Assembly: GCF_002998435.1 (NCBI RefSeq)
Contig: NZ_CP027231.1
Coordinates: 2,831,001 to 2,895,000 of the forward strand
Length of the DNA stretch: 64,000 nucleotides
Origin: Bacteroides zoogleoformans
GTDB lineage: Bacteria > Bacteroidota > Bacteroidia > Bacteroidales > Bacteroidaceae
Reading direction: 5' to 3'
Part shown: positions 45,755 to 52,990 of the stretch, in pieces
Position numbering within the stretch: the first letter of the stretch is position 1
How the letters are laid out: the number at the start of each line of letters is the position of its first letter
Made by a program: the position numbers and the translations under genes
Notes under the pieces: generated by a model
Told to the model about the DNA's origin: nothing
Seen by the model: the letters and a program-made list of their open reading frames with translations, nothing else
Database searches by the model: none

Positions 45755-47758
45755 TCATTCTTTTATAAGATGACAAAGAGAAGGATCTTCTTTTATCCTT
45801 TTTATTTCTTTTTCAATCAAAACAATTATTTCCCGCTTAACACATTTATAGTTGGCTTCGATAGTCTCTTTGAGATTATCGGAGCCATCTTCGTTTTGAA
45901 ACGCATTGATTTCAGGAATGGACTGGTATTGCTTCATTTCGGCAGAGACTTTAGCACTATCCACCACTATTTCAGCATGGAAAATCTTTTGGTCAATGCG
46001 CTCGTCAAAGTTGTCGGATACTGCTCCTACAAACATGCCTTGTGTGAGATTGCTGATTTTCGATGCAGGGATAAGACTATCCATCTGCGTAGAGATAGAT
46101 GTGGACTTATCGTTGCGATTGATGGTCATAGACTGCCGTTGTTGAAGCACCTTGCCGAAGCGTTCGGAGAGAGTCTTGGCGGTTTCACCTACAACTTGAC
46201 CACTAAACACATTGCCCACTGTGTTCTGTATCACCTTGCTCTCCTTATCCCCATAATCACGGGTAAGCTGTGAGAAGTCTTGAAAGCCCAGACACACGGC
46301 AACCTTGTTACTACGGGCTGTAGCAATGAGGTTGTCAAGCCCACGGAAATAGATGGTCGGCAACTCGTCGATAATCACCGAGGATTTAAGTTGTTTCTTC
46401 TTGTTGATGAGTTTCACAATACGGCTGTTATACAGTCCCAATGCCGCCGAATAGATGTTCTGTCTATCAGGATTATTGCCTACGACAAGCACTTTCGGCT
46501 CATTAGGATTGTTGATATCGAGCGAGAAATCATCGCCCGTCATTACCCAATAGAGAGCAGGGCTTATCATACGAGACAGTGGTATTTTGGCACTGGCTAT
46601 CTGTCCCTGCAACTGGTCTTGCGCTCCGCCCTCCCAAGCATCCATAAAGGGAGAAAGGTAGTTGGCAAGCTCATCGTAGGAAGTAAGTGTCGGAAATATC
46701 TGTGCGTAGGGACGGTTCAGGAATTCGATGGCATGAGGAAAGGTGCAATACTTACCGTTCTCATATATCTTCAGAAACCAGATAATGGCGGCAAGCAAGA
46801 TAATCGGTGATTCGACGAAAAAATCTCCCTGCTTCTGTATCCACGAGCGGTTGAGGTTGAGCATGATGGTGTAGGCGCTCTCGTAAGCATCCGATATATC
46901 TGTCATAAAGGCAGGATTGATGGGATTACAGCGATGGCTCCTGCGTGGGTCGTCGAAGTTTATCACATAGAATTGTGGTTTGACTTTATAAGCATCTAAA
47001 TGATGAAGCAGGTGATTGTAGGCAATCTCCGACAAATCAGGGAATTTATAGTCGTAGATATACATGGCAAAGCCTTTCTCAATCTGCTGTTTGATGTAGT
47101 TATTCACAATGGCGTATGACTTACCCGAACCCGGTGTGCCGAGTACCATTGAGGCCCGAAACGGATTGACCACGTTAATCCAGCCTTTGTTCCACCTTTT
47201 CTTATAATAGAAGCGTGTAGGAAGATTGACCGAGTATTCATTTTCCATCAGCCTTGTTTCCTGCATAAAGCTCTCGTTCTCCGTGTTGAATACGTCGTCC
47301 ATGAGGTTGTTTTTGAGCAGTCGGCTCATCCACACACCACCCATTAGCAGGCAGATATAACCCACGGACAGTGTGAAGATGTAAAGCGTAGCCGCCCCGA
47401 TTTTACCAATGGGCAATGCCAACAGCCACCAGTTGAGAAAGAAAAATACAAAGCCTGAGAAAAGTGCCGTCCAAATCTTTGGCCATGTGATTTTCTCCTC
47501 CTTCACGCCTTTTGTGCCCAAGCAGGATAAGGCGAGAAACACAACACAGAAGAGTTTCGTCCATAGGATAGATGAAAATAATCCCGTGGTGCGTTGAAAG
47601 TTCATCAGTATCTTATTGATGATGCCGAGTGTGAAATGCCACTCGTGAAATGCCTCGTAGCAAAACCAATAACAGTTAATCAGGAGGAATATCACAGATA
47701 TACCTCGCATAAAGTCCATGACCTTACCTAATGCCCTTAAATCATCTTCTTGTGCCAT
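45755..47758 (-). CDS. mobC: Type IV coupling protein (TraG/VirD4-like), MobC
   Basis: 667 residues. Four N-terminal membrane helices (ISVIFLLINCYWFCYEAF, WTKLFCVVFLALSCLG, WTALFSGFVFFFLNWWLL, ATLYIFTLSVGYICLLMGG), then an ATPase with Walker A GTPGSGKS at 207-214 and a Walker B-type segment SVIIDELPTIYFRG (about 455), followed by QDFSQLTRDYG, typical of VirD4/TraG coupling ATPases. It links the relaxosome to the mating-pore secretion channel. It is the last gene of a leftward mobA-mobB-mobC set. Confidence 0.93.
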   Translation of the reverse strand: MAQEDDLRALGKVMDFMRGISVIFLLINCYWFCYEAFHEWHFTLGIINKILMNFQRTTGLFSSILWTKLFCVVFLALSCLGTKGVKEEKITWPKIWTALFSGFVFFFLNWWLLALPIGKIGAATLYIFTLSVGYICLLMGGVWMSRLLKNNLMDDVFNTENESFMQETRLMENEYSVNLPTRFYYKKRWNKGWINVVNPFRASMVLGTPGSGKSYAIVNNYIKQQIEKGFAMYIYDYKFPDLSEIAYNHLLHHLDAYKVKPQFYVINFDDPRRSHRCNPINPAFMTDISDAYESAYTIMLNLNRSWIQKQGDFFVESPIILLAAIIWFLKIYENGKYCTFPHAIEFLNRPYAQIFPTLTSYDELANYLSPFMDAWEGGAQDQLQGQIASAKIPLSRMISPALYWVMTGDDFSLDINNPNEPKVLVVGNNPDRQNIYSAALGLYNSRIVKLINKKKQLKSSVIIDELPTIYFRGLDNLIATARSNKVAVCLGFQDFSQLTRDYGDKESKVIQNTVGNVFSGQVVGETAKTLSERFGKVLQQRQSMTINRNDKSTSISTQMDSLIPASKISNLTQGMFVGAVSDNFDERIDQKIFHAEIVVDSAKVSAEMKQYQSIPEINAFQNEDGSDNLKETIEANYKCVKREIIVLIEKEIKRIKEDPSLCHLIKE

Positions 47759-47786
47759 AATAATATTATTTTGTAGCCTCCCCCAA

Positions 47787-47804
47787 CCCCTCCGAAGGGA
47801 GGGG
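47787..47804. repeat. GC-rich hairpin between mobB and mobC
   Basis: CCCCTCC pairs perfectly with GGAGGGG around a GAAG loop, in the 66-bp gap before mobC. Similar CCCTCCGAAGGAGGG hairpins are frequent between Bacteroides genes; here it may tune mobC expression. Confidence 0.55.
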
Positions 47805-47824
47805 AGATAGAAATGCTCGTTTAT

Positions 47825-49105
47825 TTAATGTTTTCTTCGTCTAAGTTTTACCTTACTTTGTCTGCGGAGTTTACGCTGCCATGCCGCTTCCTTCCAATCA
47901 TCGTTGCCCGTAGTTCTGAATGATTCACCCACCATATCCTCGATAAGTTCATCGACAAGGTTGTCGCTTTCTTCTGTATTTTGTTGCAAAGTTTGAACGG
48001 TTGCCGATTGTTCCAAGCGGACAGACGGACTGCCATACAACGTTTCGTCCAAGAATGGGTTGTACGTTGAATTGGAGAAATACGCATTGAATATGTTGGC
48101 AGCATACCCCTTGCCCAATCGTGAGCCGTTGAGCGCAATGCCCACTTCATCATCAATGAAAGTAATGCCATAGATGCGTCCGCTTTCGTTCTTTCGGATT
48201 ACCACACGCAAGCCTTGTTCCTCCAACCTTTGTCGCAGTTCTTCCTCCGTCCGGGGAGAAGTACGCATAGTCTGTAATACCTTGTCCCTTATAGCCGGCA
48301 CCAACGGCTTGACGGCTAGCTTCGATTTCTGCATCCTGTTCTGCACAGCAGTATAGCCCACACCACGACCGATGTCCGATGCGTTGATGGGTGTACTTAT
48401 TTTGCCTCCCTTATCATCGGTCGGAACATAGACCAGCCCATCATATTTCTTCCCACGAAACTCCGTCTTCACTTCTTCCACGGCAAGGTTATATTTACTC
48501 AGGATGGCATTCAGTTCGCCCAGGGAACAGAAACAATAATGCTTCAGCACCATGCGGACAACATTTGCCACCTGTTCCTTGATCTTCCCTTTGTTGGTGT
48601 CTATCTTGAGCGTTTCTTTCATCGCCTTGTCAGTAACCTTTGAACTTGGAATGAGATTATACTTTCTCTCCAAAGCATCTGTAATCTGTTTACTCCTTCG
48701 TTTCTCGAAGCGGTCGTTGAGCTTTCGCCCCTCACTGTCCACCCGAAGCGACACGATGTGTATATGCTCACGGGCAATGTCGTTATGCTTGAACACGATA
48801 TAGGGCTGGTTGCCATAACCAAGTGCCTCCATATACTCTCTTGCAATCTGCATGAGTGTTTCATCGGAGAGCTTCTCGTCCGGGTGCGGATTGAGGGAAC
48901 AATGGAACACCGTTTTCTTTGTCCGGCATTTCTTTGGTATCAGAGCCTCCATGTCGACAAGCACGTCTTCCATCGTATAACGTCCCTCCTTGTTCTGATA
49001 CAACTCTGCTGCATGGAGAATGCTCGCTTCCCCTTTTTCTACCTTTTTGAAGTTATAACCGAGTGCCCCTCCAAGGTTCTCCGTACTTGAAATCTTCGCT
49101 ATCAT
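47825..49105 (-). CDS. mobB: Relaxase, MOBP-type (MobB)
   Basis: 426 residues. N-terminal relaxase domain: MIAKISSTENLGGALGYNFK, then motif III in HNDIAREHIHIVSLRVD (metal-binding His pair, about 100-117) and KLNDRFEKRRSKQITDALE. Tyr candidates for the nick reaction are near residues 17 and 36. The C-terminal part is helical and basic (WQRKLRRQSKVKLRRRKH). The relaxase nicks oriT and stays bound to the 5' end during transfer. Its start overlaps the end of mobA by 4 bases. Confidence 0.92.
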   Translation of the reverse strand: MIAKISSTENLGGALGYNFKKVEKGEASILHAAELYQNKEGRYTMEDVLVDMEALIPKKCRTKKTVFHCSLNPHPDEKLSDETLMQIAREYMEALGYGNQPYIVFKHNDIAREHIHIVSLRVDSEGRKLNDRFEKRRSKQITDALERKYNLIPSSKVTDKAMKETLKIDTNKGKIKEQVANVVRMVLKHYCFCSLGELNAILSKYNLAVEEVKTEFRGKKYDGLVYVPTDDKGGKISTPINASDIGRGVGYTAVQNRMQKSKLAVKPLVPAIRDKVLQTMRTSPRTEEELRQRLEEQGLRVVIRKNESGRIYGITFIDDEVGIALNGSRLGKGYAANIFNAYFSNSTYNPFLDETLYGSPSVRLEQSATVQTLQQNTEESDNLVDELIEDMVGESFRTTGNDDWKEAAWQRKLRRQSKVKLRRRKH

Positions 49106-49521
49106 TTCTTGCGGTAATCTATGGTAAGACTGATAGCCTGCTCCTGCAAGGCAATGATTTGAGCCGACAGTTTCGCCAATTTTTCAAGCAGGATTTGTGC
49201 GGTCTTGACCGAATGATAACTGTTGATAGCACGTACAGTCTGATTATACAGCACACCAATCTTATGGATTTGTGCCGTCAATTCAGAGAGTTTCCGGTAG
49301 TATTCTACAGCGGATTTATCCACCGTGATGACCTTAAAACTCTCTCCAAGAATACGCCCACGCACAAAATCCGACTTCGTTTCTGCTCCTGAACGCTGAA
49401 ACAAATCAATCGCTTTTTGCTGGTCTTTGAGATTGGGAAGACGTACATGCCAGTTATCCCAGCGTGGCTTTTCCACCCTTTTTCGTTCTGAACGATGTTC
49501 TGTGTCTTTATTCATATTCAT
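49102..49521 (-). CDS. mobA: Relaxosome accessory protein, MobA
   Basis: 139 residues. A basic N-terminus (RSERKRVEKPRWDNWHVRLP) leads into a ribbon-helix-helix-like DNA-binding section (LPNLKDQQKAIDLFQRSGAETKSDFVRGRILG), then a long helical tail for oligomerisation (YYRKLSELTAQIHKIGVLYN). This is the MobC/BmgB-type accessory fold that binds near oriT and recruits the relaxase. It is the first gene of the mob operon, directly beside the proposed oriT. Confidence 0.85.
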   Translation of the reverse strand: MNMNKDTEHRSERKRVEKPRWDNWHVRLPNLKDQQKAIDLFQRSGAETKSDFVRGRILGESFKVITVDKSAVEYYRKLSELTAQIHKIGVLYNQTVRAINSYHSVKTAQILLEKLAKLSAQIIALQEQAISLTIDYRKK

Positions 49522-49568
49522 TTGGTCTTCTAATTACGACTTTGGAGTGATTATCTCCCTCGCACCGA

Positions 49569-49623
49569 GGCAAGGGTCTTTGTGGTACAAACTGCGGTTT
49601 GTGTTACAAAGACACACCTTGCC
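49569..49623. repeat. 55-bp interrupted inverted repeat near mobA
   Basis: Outer arms GGCAAGG (49569-49575) and CCTTGCC (49617-49623), middle arms GTCTTTGT and ACAAAGAC, inner ACAAAC/GTTTGT around a TGCG loop. Only short mismatched segments interrupt it. It starts 48 bases upstream of the mobA start. Confidence 0.8.
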
Positions 49624-49708
49624 AATATCAAGAAATGATACGATTGAAGTATCCACCCTCGTGGGGTGTCTGCTTCGGGATATTACCTCCATGTATTATT
49701 CTTGCCTG

Positions 49709-49716
49709 CAAAGTTA
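49709..49716 (-). promoter_or_regulatory. -7 box for the mob operon
   Basis: The reverse complement reads TAACTTTG. Transcription would start near 49702 and run through the inverted repeats into mobA, placing about 180 bases of leader before mobA. Confidence 0.5.
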
Positions 49717-50107
49717 CGACGAGTTTTCAAATAACTCATTATCAGCGATATTCACTCTTTTTCCTCGCATTTCCCTGCACTTCATCGGTGTCATATAATC
49801 AGCCAAAATATCATTTATTTTGCAGTCAGAACGAGCGAACAATGGCATGATGATACAAGCAAAAGATATATCATATTACCGTTGGCTTGCACCAAAGATG
49901 ACAAGAAGGAACAATACATATTCATAACAATTTGTTGTCATGACAAACTATTGTCAGTACAACAGATAGCAAGAACTATAAATCGTCCTTTCAGACTATC
50001 GCACGAACCATGCATAGCCAGAACAAACTGTCTGCTGATACTTCTCAAAAATGAGAGCACATCCAAACATCAAATAGACAAGTAATATGAACTAAGAAAT
50101 TATCATT

Positions 50108-50911
50108 ATGGAGAACAAACAACAACGCCCCATCTTTCTGGGGTTCTCCTCGCAAAAGGGAGGAGTCGGAAAAAGCACGCTTGCCGAAATCGTAAGCAGC
50201 ATATTGTACTACGAACAGGGTATCAGCCTCTTCGTGGTGGACTGCGACCTGTCTCAGGATTCCTTTTACAAGCTGAGGGAACGTGAGAAGAGTGTCATTC
50301 AGGGAAGCGAGGAGCTTTCCAAGTCTATGCAGGCATTCTTTCACCACCTCGGCAAAAAGGCATACAGAATTTACAAGTCCAGCCCCAAGGAAGCCGTCAA
50401 GACAGCACAAAGTAAGATTGACGCTATCAGCAATGAGAAGTACCAGTTGGTTGTGTTCGACTTTCCCGGTCATGCAGGAACAACGGAGCTGATGGAACTG
50501 TCCCTTCAGATGGACTATATCCTATCTCCACTTGAAGCCGACATACAGTCACTCGTCTCTTGTATGGCATACGCCAAGACCATCACGGATATTGGTGTTT
50601 CTATGTCCGACTCACGGATAAAGGACATTATCCTGTTCTGGAACAAGGTGGACAGAAGGGTAAGGAACGTCATCATCGACGAATACACAAAACTTATCCA
50701 AGAACACGAACTCACACTCCTGCCCGGCTATGTATATGCCACACACCGTTTCTCCCACGAACTTTCCACATACGGGCTACGAGGCGTGTTCCGTTCCACC
50801 TATCAGCCTCCTGCAAGGGGATTACGAACGGGCACGGGGCTGGATGAACTCGTCTCCGAGATAATTCAACGTCTCAAACTAAAAACAAAAACAGAACATG
50901 GCAACGATTGA
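50108..50911 (+). CDS. traA: Conjugal transfer protein TraA, ParA-type ATPase
   Basis: 267 residues. Deviant Walker A of ParA/MinD proteins near the N-terminus (FSSQKGGVGKSTLAEIVS), Walker A' region VVDCDLSQDSF, and VVFDFPGHAGTTELME as Walker B. The C-terminal segment (YVYATHRFSHELSTYG) is typical of Bacteroides TraA. ParA-like proteins position or partition DNA or complexes; in ICE tra operons the exact job is not settled. It is the first gene of the rightward tra operon, and traB begins 14 bases before its end. Confidence 0.9.
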   Translation: MENKQQRPIFLGFSSQKGGVGKSTLAEIVSSILYYEQGISLFVVDCDLSQDSFYKLREREKSVIQGSEELSKSMQAFFHHLGKKAYRIYKSSPKEAVKTAQSKIDAISNEKYQLVVFDFPGHAGTTELMELSLQMDYILSPLEADIQSLVSCMAYAKTITDIGVSMSDSRIKDIILFWNKVDRRVRNVIIDEYTKLIQEHELTLLPGYVYATHRFSHELSTYGLRGVFRSTYQPPARGLRTGTGLDELVSEIIQRLKLKTKTEHGND

Positions 50912-51416
50912 GGAAAGAAAGCAGCAACTGGAAAAGAAGCTGAAGAAAATGGCAGAGGACAATGTAGTGGTGAAACCTGTCACGGTCCCCAACCCCTTCG
51001 ATCCATCCGAGGACACCGAGCCTTCCCTCGCAACATCACGAGAGGAAGACAAAGGTTCGGAAGAAATGAAGACGGCAAAAGAAGAACGAACAGACGAAAC
51101 AGGAGGAGAGGAAATCGGGAACACGGAACCGAAAAGAGAAAGAAAACCGAGAATAGAAAAACCTGGCAGGTCGTCCCTTTCCATAGAGGAATACCGTTCC
51201 CTATACTTTCATCCCGTACGTTCGCAAATGCGGACGGCTTTCTCCATCAATTTGGAGACATTACAGAACCTGCGCAATGTGCTACAAGACTTAGGAGAAA
51301 GGGTATCTATTGCTTCCTATATTGATAATATCCTCCGGGAGCATCTGCGGGAACATCAGGAACTTCTCAATAATGCAGCAGCAAAGCAAAGACGTAAGAC
51401 AACAATAACACTATGA
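50898..51416 (+). CDS. traB: DUF3408 conjugal transfer protein (TraB-like)
   Basis: 172 residues. The N-terminal 90 residues are low-complexity and highly charged (EERKQQLEKKLKKMAEDN and a Glu/Thr/Arg-rich linker). The C-terminal part (SLSIEEYRSLYFHPVRSQMR, SINLETLQNLRNVLQDLGER, IASYIDNILREHLREHQELL) is the DUF3408 helical domain, resembling ribbon-helix-helix DNA-binding proteins. With ParA-like TraA it could make a ParA/ParB-like pair, which is inference. It overlaps traA by 14 bases and the next gene by 4. Confidence 0.82.
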   Translation: MATIEERKQQLEKKLKKMAEDNVVVKPVTVPNPFDPSEDTEPSLATSREEDKGSEEMKTAKEERTDETGGEEIGNTEPKRERKPRIEKPGRSSLSIEEYRSLYFHPVRSQMRTAFSINLETLQNLRNVLQDLGERVSIASYIDNILREHLREHQELLNNAAAKQRRKTTITL

Positions 51417-52189
51417 TGGAAACAATACTTTTCAGTTTTATACTGGTACTCATCATCATTTGGATGATGCTTGGTATCCTGTATTTCTATATGCGGTATG
51501 TATCTCCGTATGACTTCATTATCAAGAAAAACGGAAAGAGCGATGAAGGTAGCAAGAAGAAAGAAGCAACGAAGAAAAAAGACGGACAGAAAGGAAAAGG
51601 AACAATAGAGCAAGCCGAGTTTGTACTGATTGGAAAAAGCCGTTCCACTTCCCCGATTATCCCACAAATTCCCTCTGTTTCATCATCTGAAAATTCGGAG
51701 CAGAATAATAATAATTTTGCACCGCAGAACTCCGAAAAGGAGAAAGAAATGAAAGAAGACAACGAAATGGACGTTGATTTCGAGATGGAGAGAGTGGACG
51801 AAGATGGGATTGTCCGTGAGGAATTAAACCTATCCATCGAGTCCACATCGGGCGAAGCCGAAATTTCGGAGCAGTCCGTCCTCGCACGTGACTTAGTCCG
51901 CCTGCAAAAGTGGGCAAAGAACAGTGAGGAGGCTGATGAGGAAGAAGTCAAAGAGACCGTTCTGCAGCTTCAAGACTCAGACCTGTTGGATAAGTACAAA
52001 GAAAACATCGCCAAGATGCTGGGTGAACAAGCCTTGCTATTGGAGAAAATCCGTAAGGCGGAAGAAAAGGAAGAACAGAGTGCTCAACCAGCAATGCCTT
52101 CATCACAAAACCCAACACCTCCTGTTTCTGGCATATCTGACACAGCGGTGGGCGATGCTGACGACAAACCGCTGTCCTATTATCTGTAA
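51413..52189 (+). CDS. Membrane-anchored conjugal transfer protein (TraD-like)
   Basis: 258 residues. One N-terminal membrane helix (ILFSFILVLIIIWMMLGILYF), a basic stretch (KKNGKSDEGSKKKEATKKKD), a disordered Ser/Asn/Glu-rich middle and a helical C-terminal part (ESTSGEAEISEQSVLARDLV, IAKMLGEQALLLEKIRKAEE). Position and layout match the protein often named TraD in Bacteroides conjugative transposons, but the family is weakly conserved. The start is at 51413 or 51416. The 156-bp gap after it holds an inverted repeat before traE. Confidence 0.65.
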   Translation: MMETILFSFILVLIIIWMMLGILYFYMRYVSPYDFIIKKNGKSDEGSKKKEATKKKDGQKGKGTIEQAEFVLIGKSRSTSPIIPQIPSVSSSENSEQNNNNFAPQNSEKEKEMKEDNEMDVDFEMERVDEDGIVREELNLSIESTSGEAEISEQSVLARDLVRLQKWAKNSEEADEEEVKETVLQLQDSDLLDKYKENIAKMLGEQALLLEKIRKAEEKEEQSAQPAMPSSQNPTPPVSGISDTAVGDADDKPLSYYL

Positions 52190-52225
52190 AAATGGTTTCT
52201 TGATTTTCATATTTTGGAGGAATGC

Positions 52226-52289
52226 AGGGGTGGCTCAAAAGTAAAACAATCAACCAATATCAGTCATACGATAAAACCGAGCCACCCCT
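52226..52289. repeat. 11-bp inverted repeat in the gap before traE
   Basis: AGGGGTGGCTC (52226-52236) and its exact complement (52279-52289) with a 42-nt loop. It lies between the TraD-like gene and traE and could form a leader stem that separates the cytoplasmic (traA-D) from the mating-pore (traE onward) part of the operon. Confidence 0.6.
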
Positions 52290-52345
52290 TACCATCTCTA
52301 CCCAAAAGAAAACAATTCATTTAACAACTTAAAATAAAAAGAACA

Positions 52346-52651
52346 ATGAACAACAAAAAGAAAATCACAATGATGCTGCTCCTGACGGCACTGACCACCG
52401 CAGGAGCGTATGCACAGGGAAACGGTATGGCAGGTATCAATGAAGCCACAAAAATGGTAACGTCCTACTTCGACCCGGGCACGAAACTCATCTATGCCAT
52501 CGGTGCCGTGGTGGGTCTTATAGGAGGAATAAAAGTTTACAATAAATTCTCAAGTGGCGACCCCGACACGAGCAAGACCGCTGCCTCTTGGTTCGGTGCA
52601 TGTATCTTCCTGATTGTGGCTGCCACCATCTTACGTTCCTTCTTCCTGTAA
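52346..52651 (+). CDS. traE: TraE, DUF4134 (VirB2-like small membrane protein)
   Basis: 101 residues. Signal-like start (MNNKKKITMMLLLTALTTAGAYAQ) and two hydrophobic helices (LIYAIGAVVGLIGGIKVYNKF; ASWFGACIFLIVAATILRSFF). Size and layout match DUF4134 TraE, thought to be the pilin-like subunit of the mating pore. traF follows directly. Confidence 0.9.
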   Translation: MNNKKKITMMLLLTALTTAGAYAQGNGMAGINEATKMVTSYFDPGTKLIYAIGAVVGLIGGIKVYNKFSSGDPDTSKTAASWFGACIFLIVAATILRSFFL

Positions 52652-52990
52652 ATGATGGCACAGTGGGAAATCAATAAAGGTGTAGGCCGGACGGTGGAGT
52701 TCAAGGGCTTGAAGGCGCAGTACCTCTTCCTCTTTGCAGGAGGCCTGCTGGCAGTCTTCATTCTCGTGGTTATTCTCTATCTCTGCGGCATCAGTCAGAT
52801 AGCCTGTCTTGTCATAGGTGTAGTGGGTGCCACCATAGTGGTGTGGCAAACGTTCACCATGAACAGAAAGTACGGGCAGTACGGACTGATGAAGAAAGGA
52901 GCAGTGCGTATGCACCCACGCTACCTTGTGAACCGCCGTACGGTCTGCCACCTTATCCGTAACCTTCAACCAAAGAAAGCGAAGAAATGA
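52652..52990 (+). CDS. traF: TraF, DUF4133 (VirB3-like)
   Basis: 112 residues beginning with the DUF4133 hallmark INKGVGRTVEFKGLKAQYLF, then two close membrane helices (LFLFAGGLLAVFILVVILYL; IACLVIGVVGATIVVWQTF) and a basic tail. VirB3-like partner of the VirB4 ATPase encoded next. Zero spacing from traE and 4-base overlap with traG. Confidence 0.92.
   Translation: MMAQWEINKGVGRTVEFKGLKAQYLFLFAGGLLAVFILVVILYLCGISQIACLVIGVVGATIVVWQTFTMNRKYGQYGLMKKGAVRMHPRYLVNRRTVCHLIRNLQPKKAKK

Larger units (their letters stand above)
49522..50107. other. oriT: Divergent mob/tra intergenic region with candidate oriT
   Basis: 586 bp without a convincing gene between mobA (-) and traA (+). It contains a large inverted repeat (49569-49623: GGCAAGG-GTCTTTGT-ggt-ACAAAC on the left arm with matching complements on the right), a second stem (CCACCC-tcgt-GGGGTG near 49653) flanked by GAAG/CTTC, and a -7 box for mob. 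Origins of transfer in Bacteroides elements lie next to the mobilisation genes and contain such inverted repeats. The exact nick site cannot be read. Confidence 0.6.
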
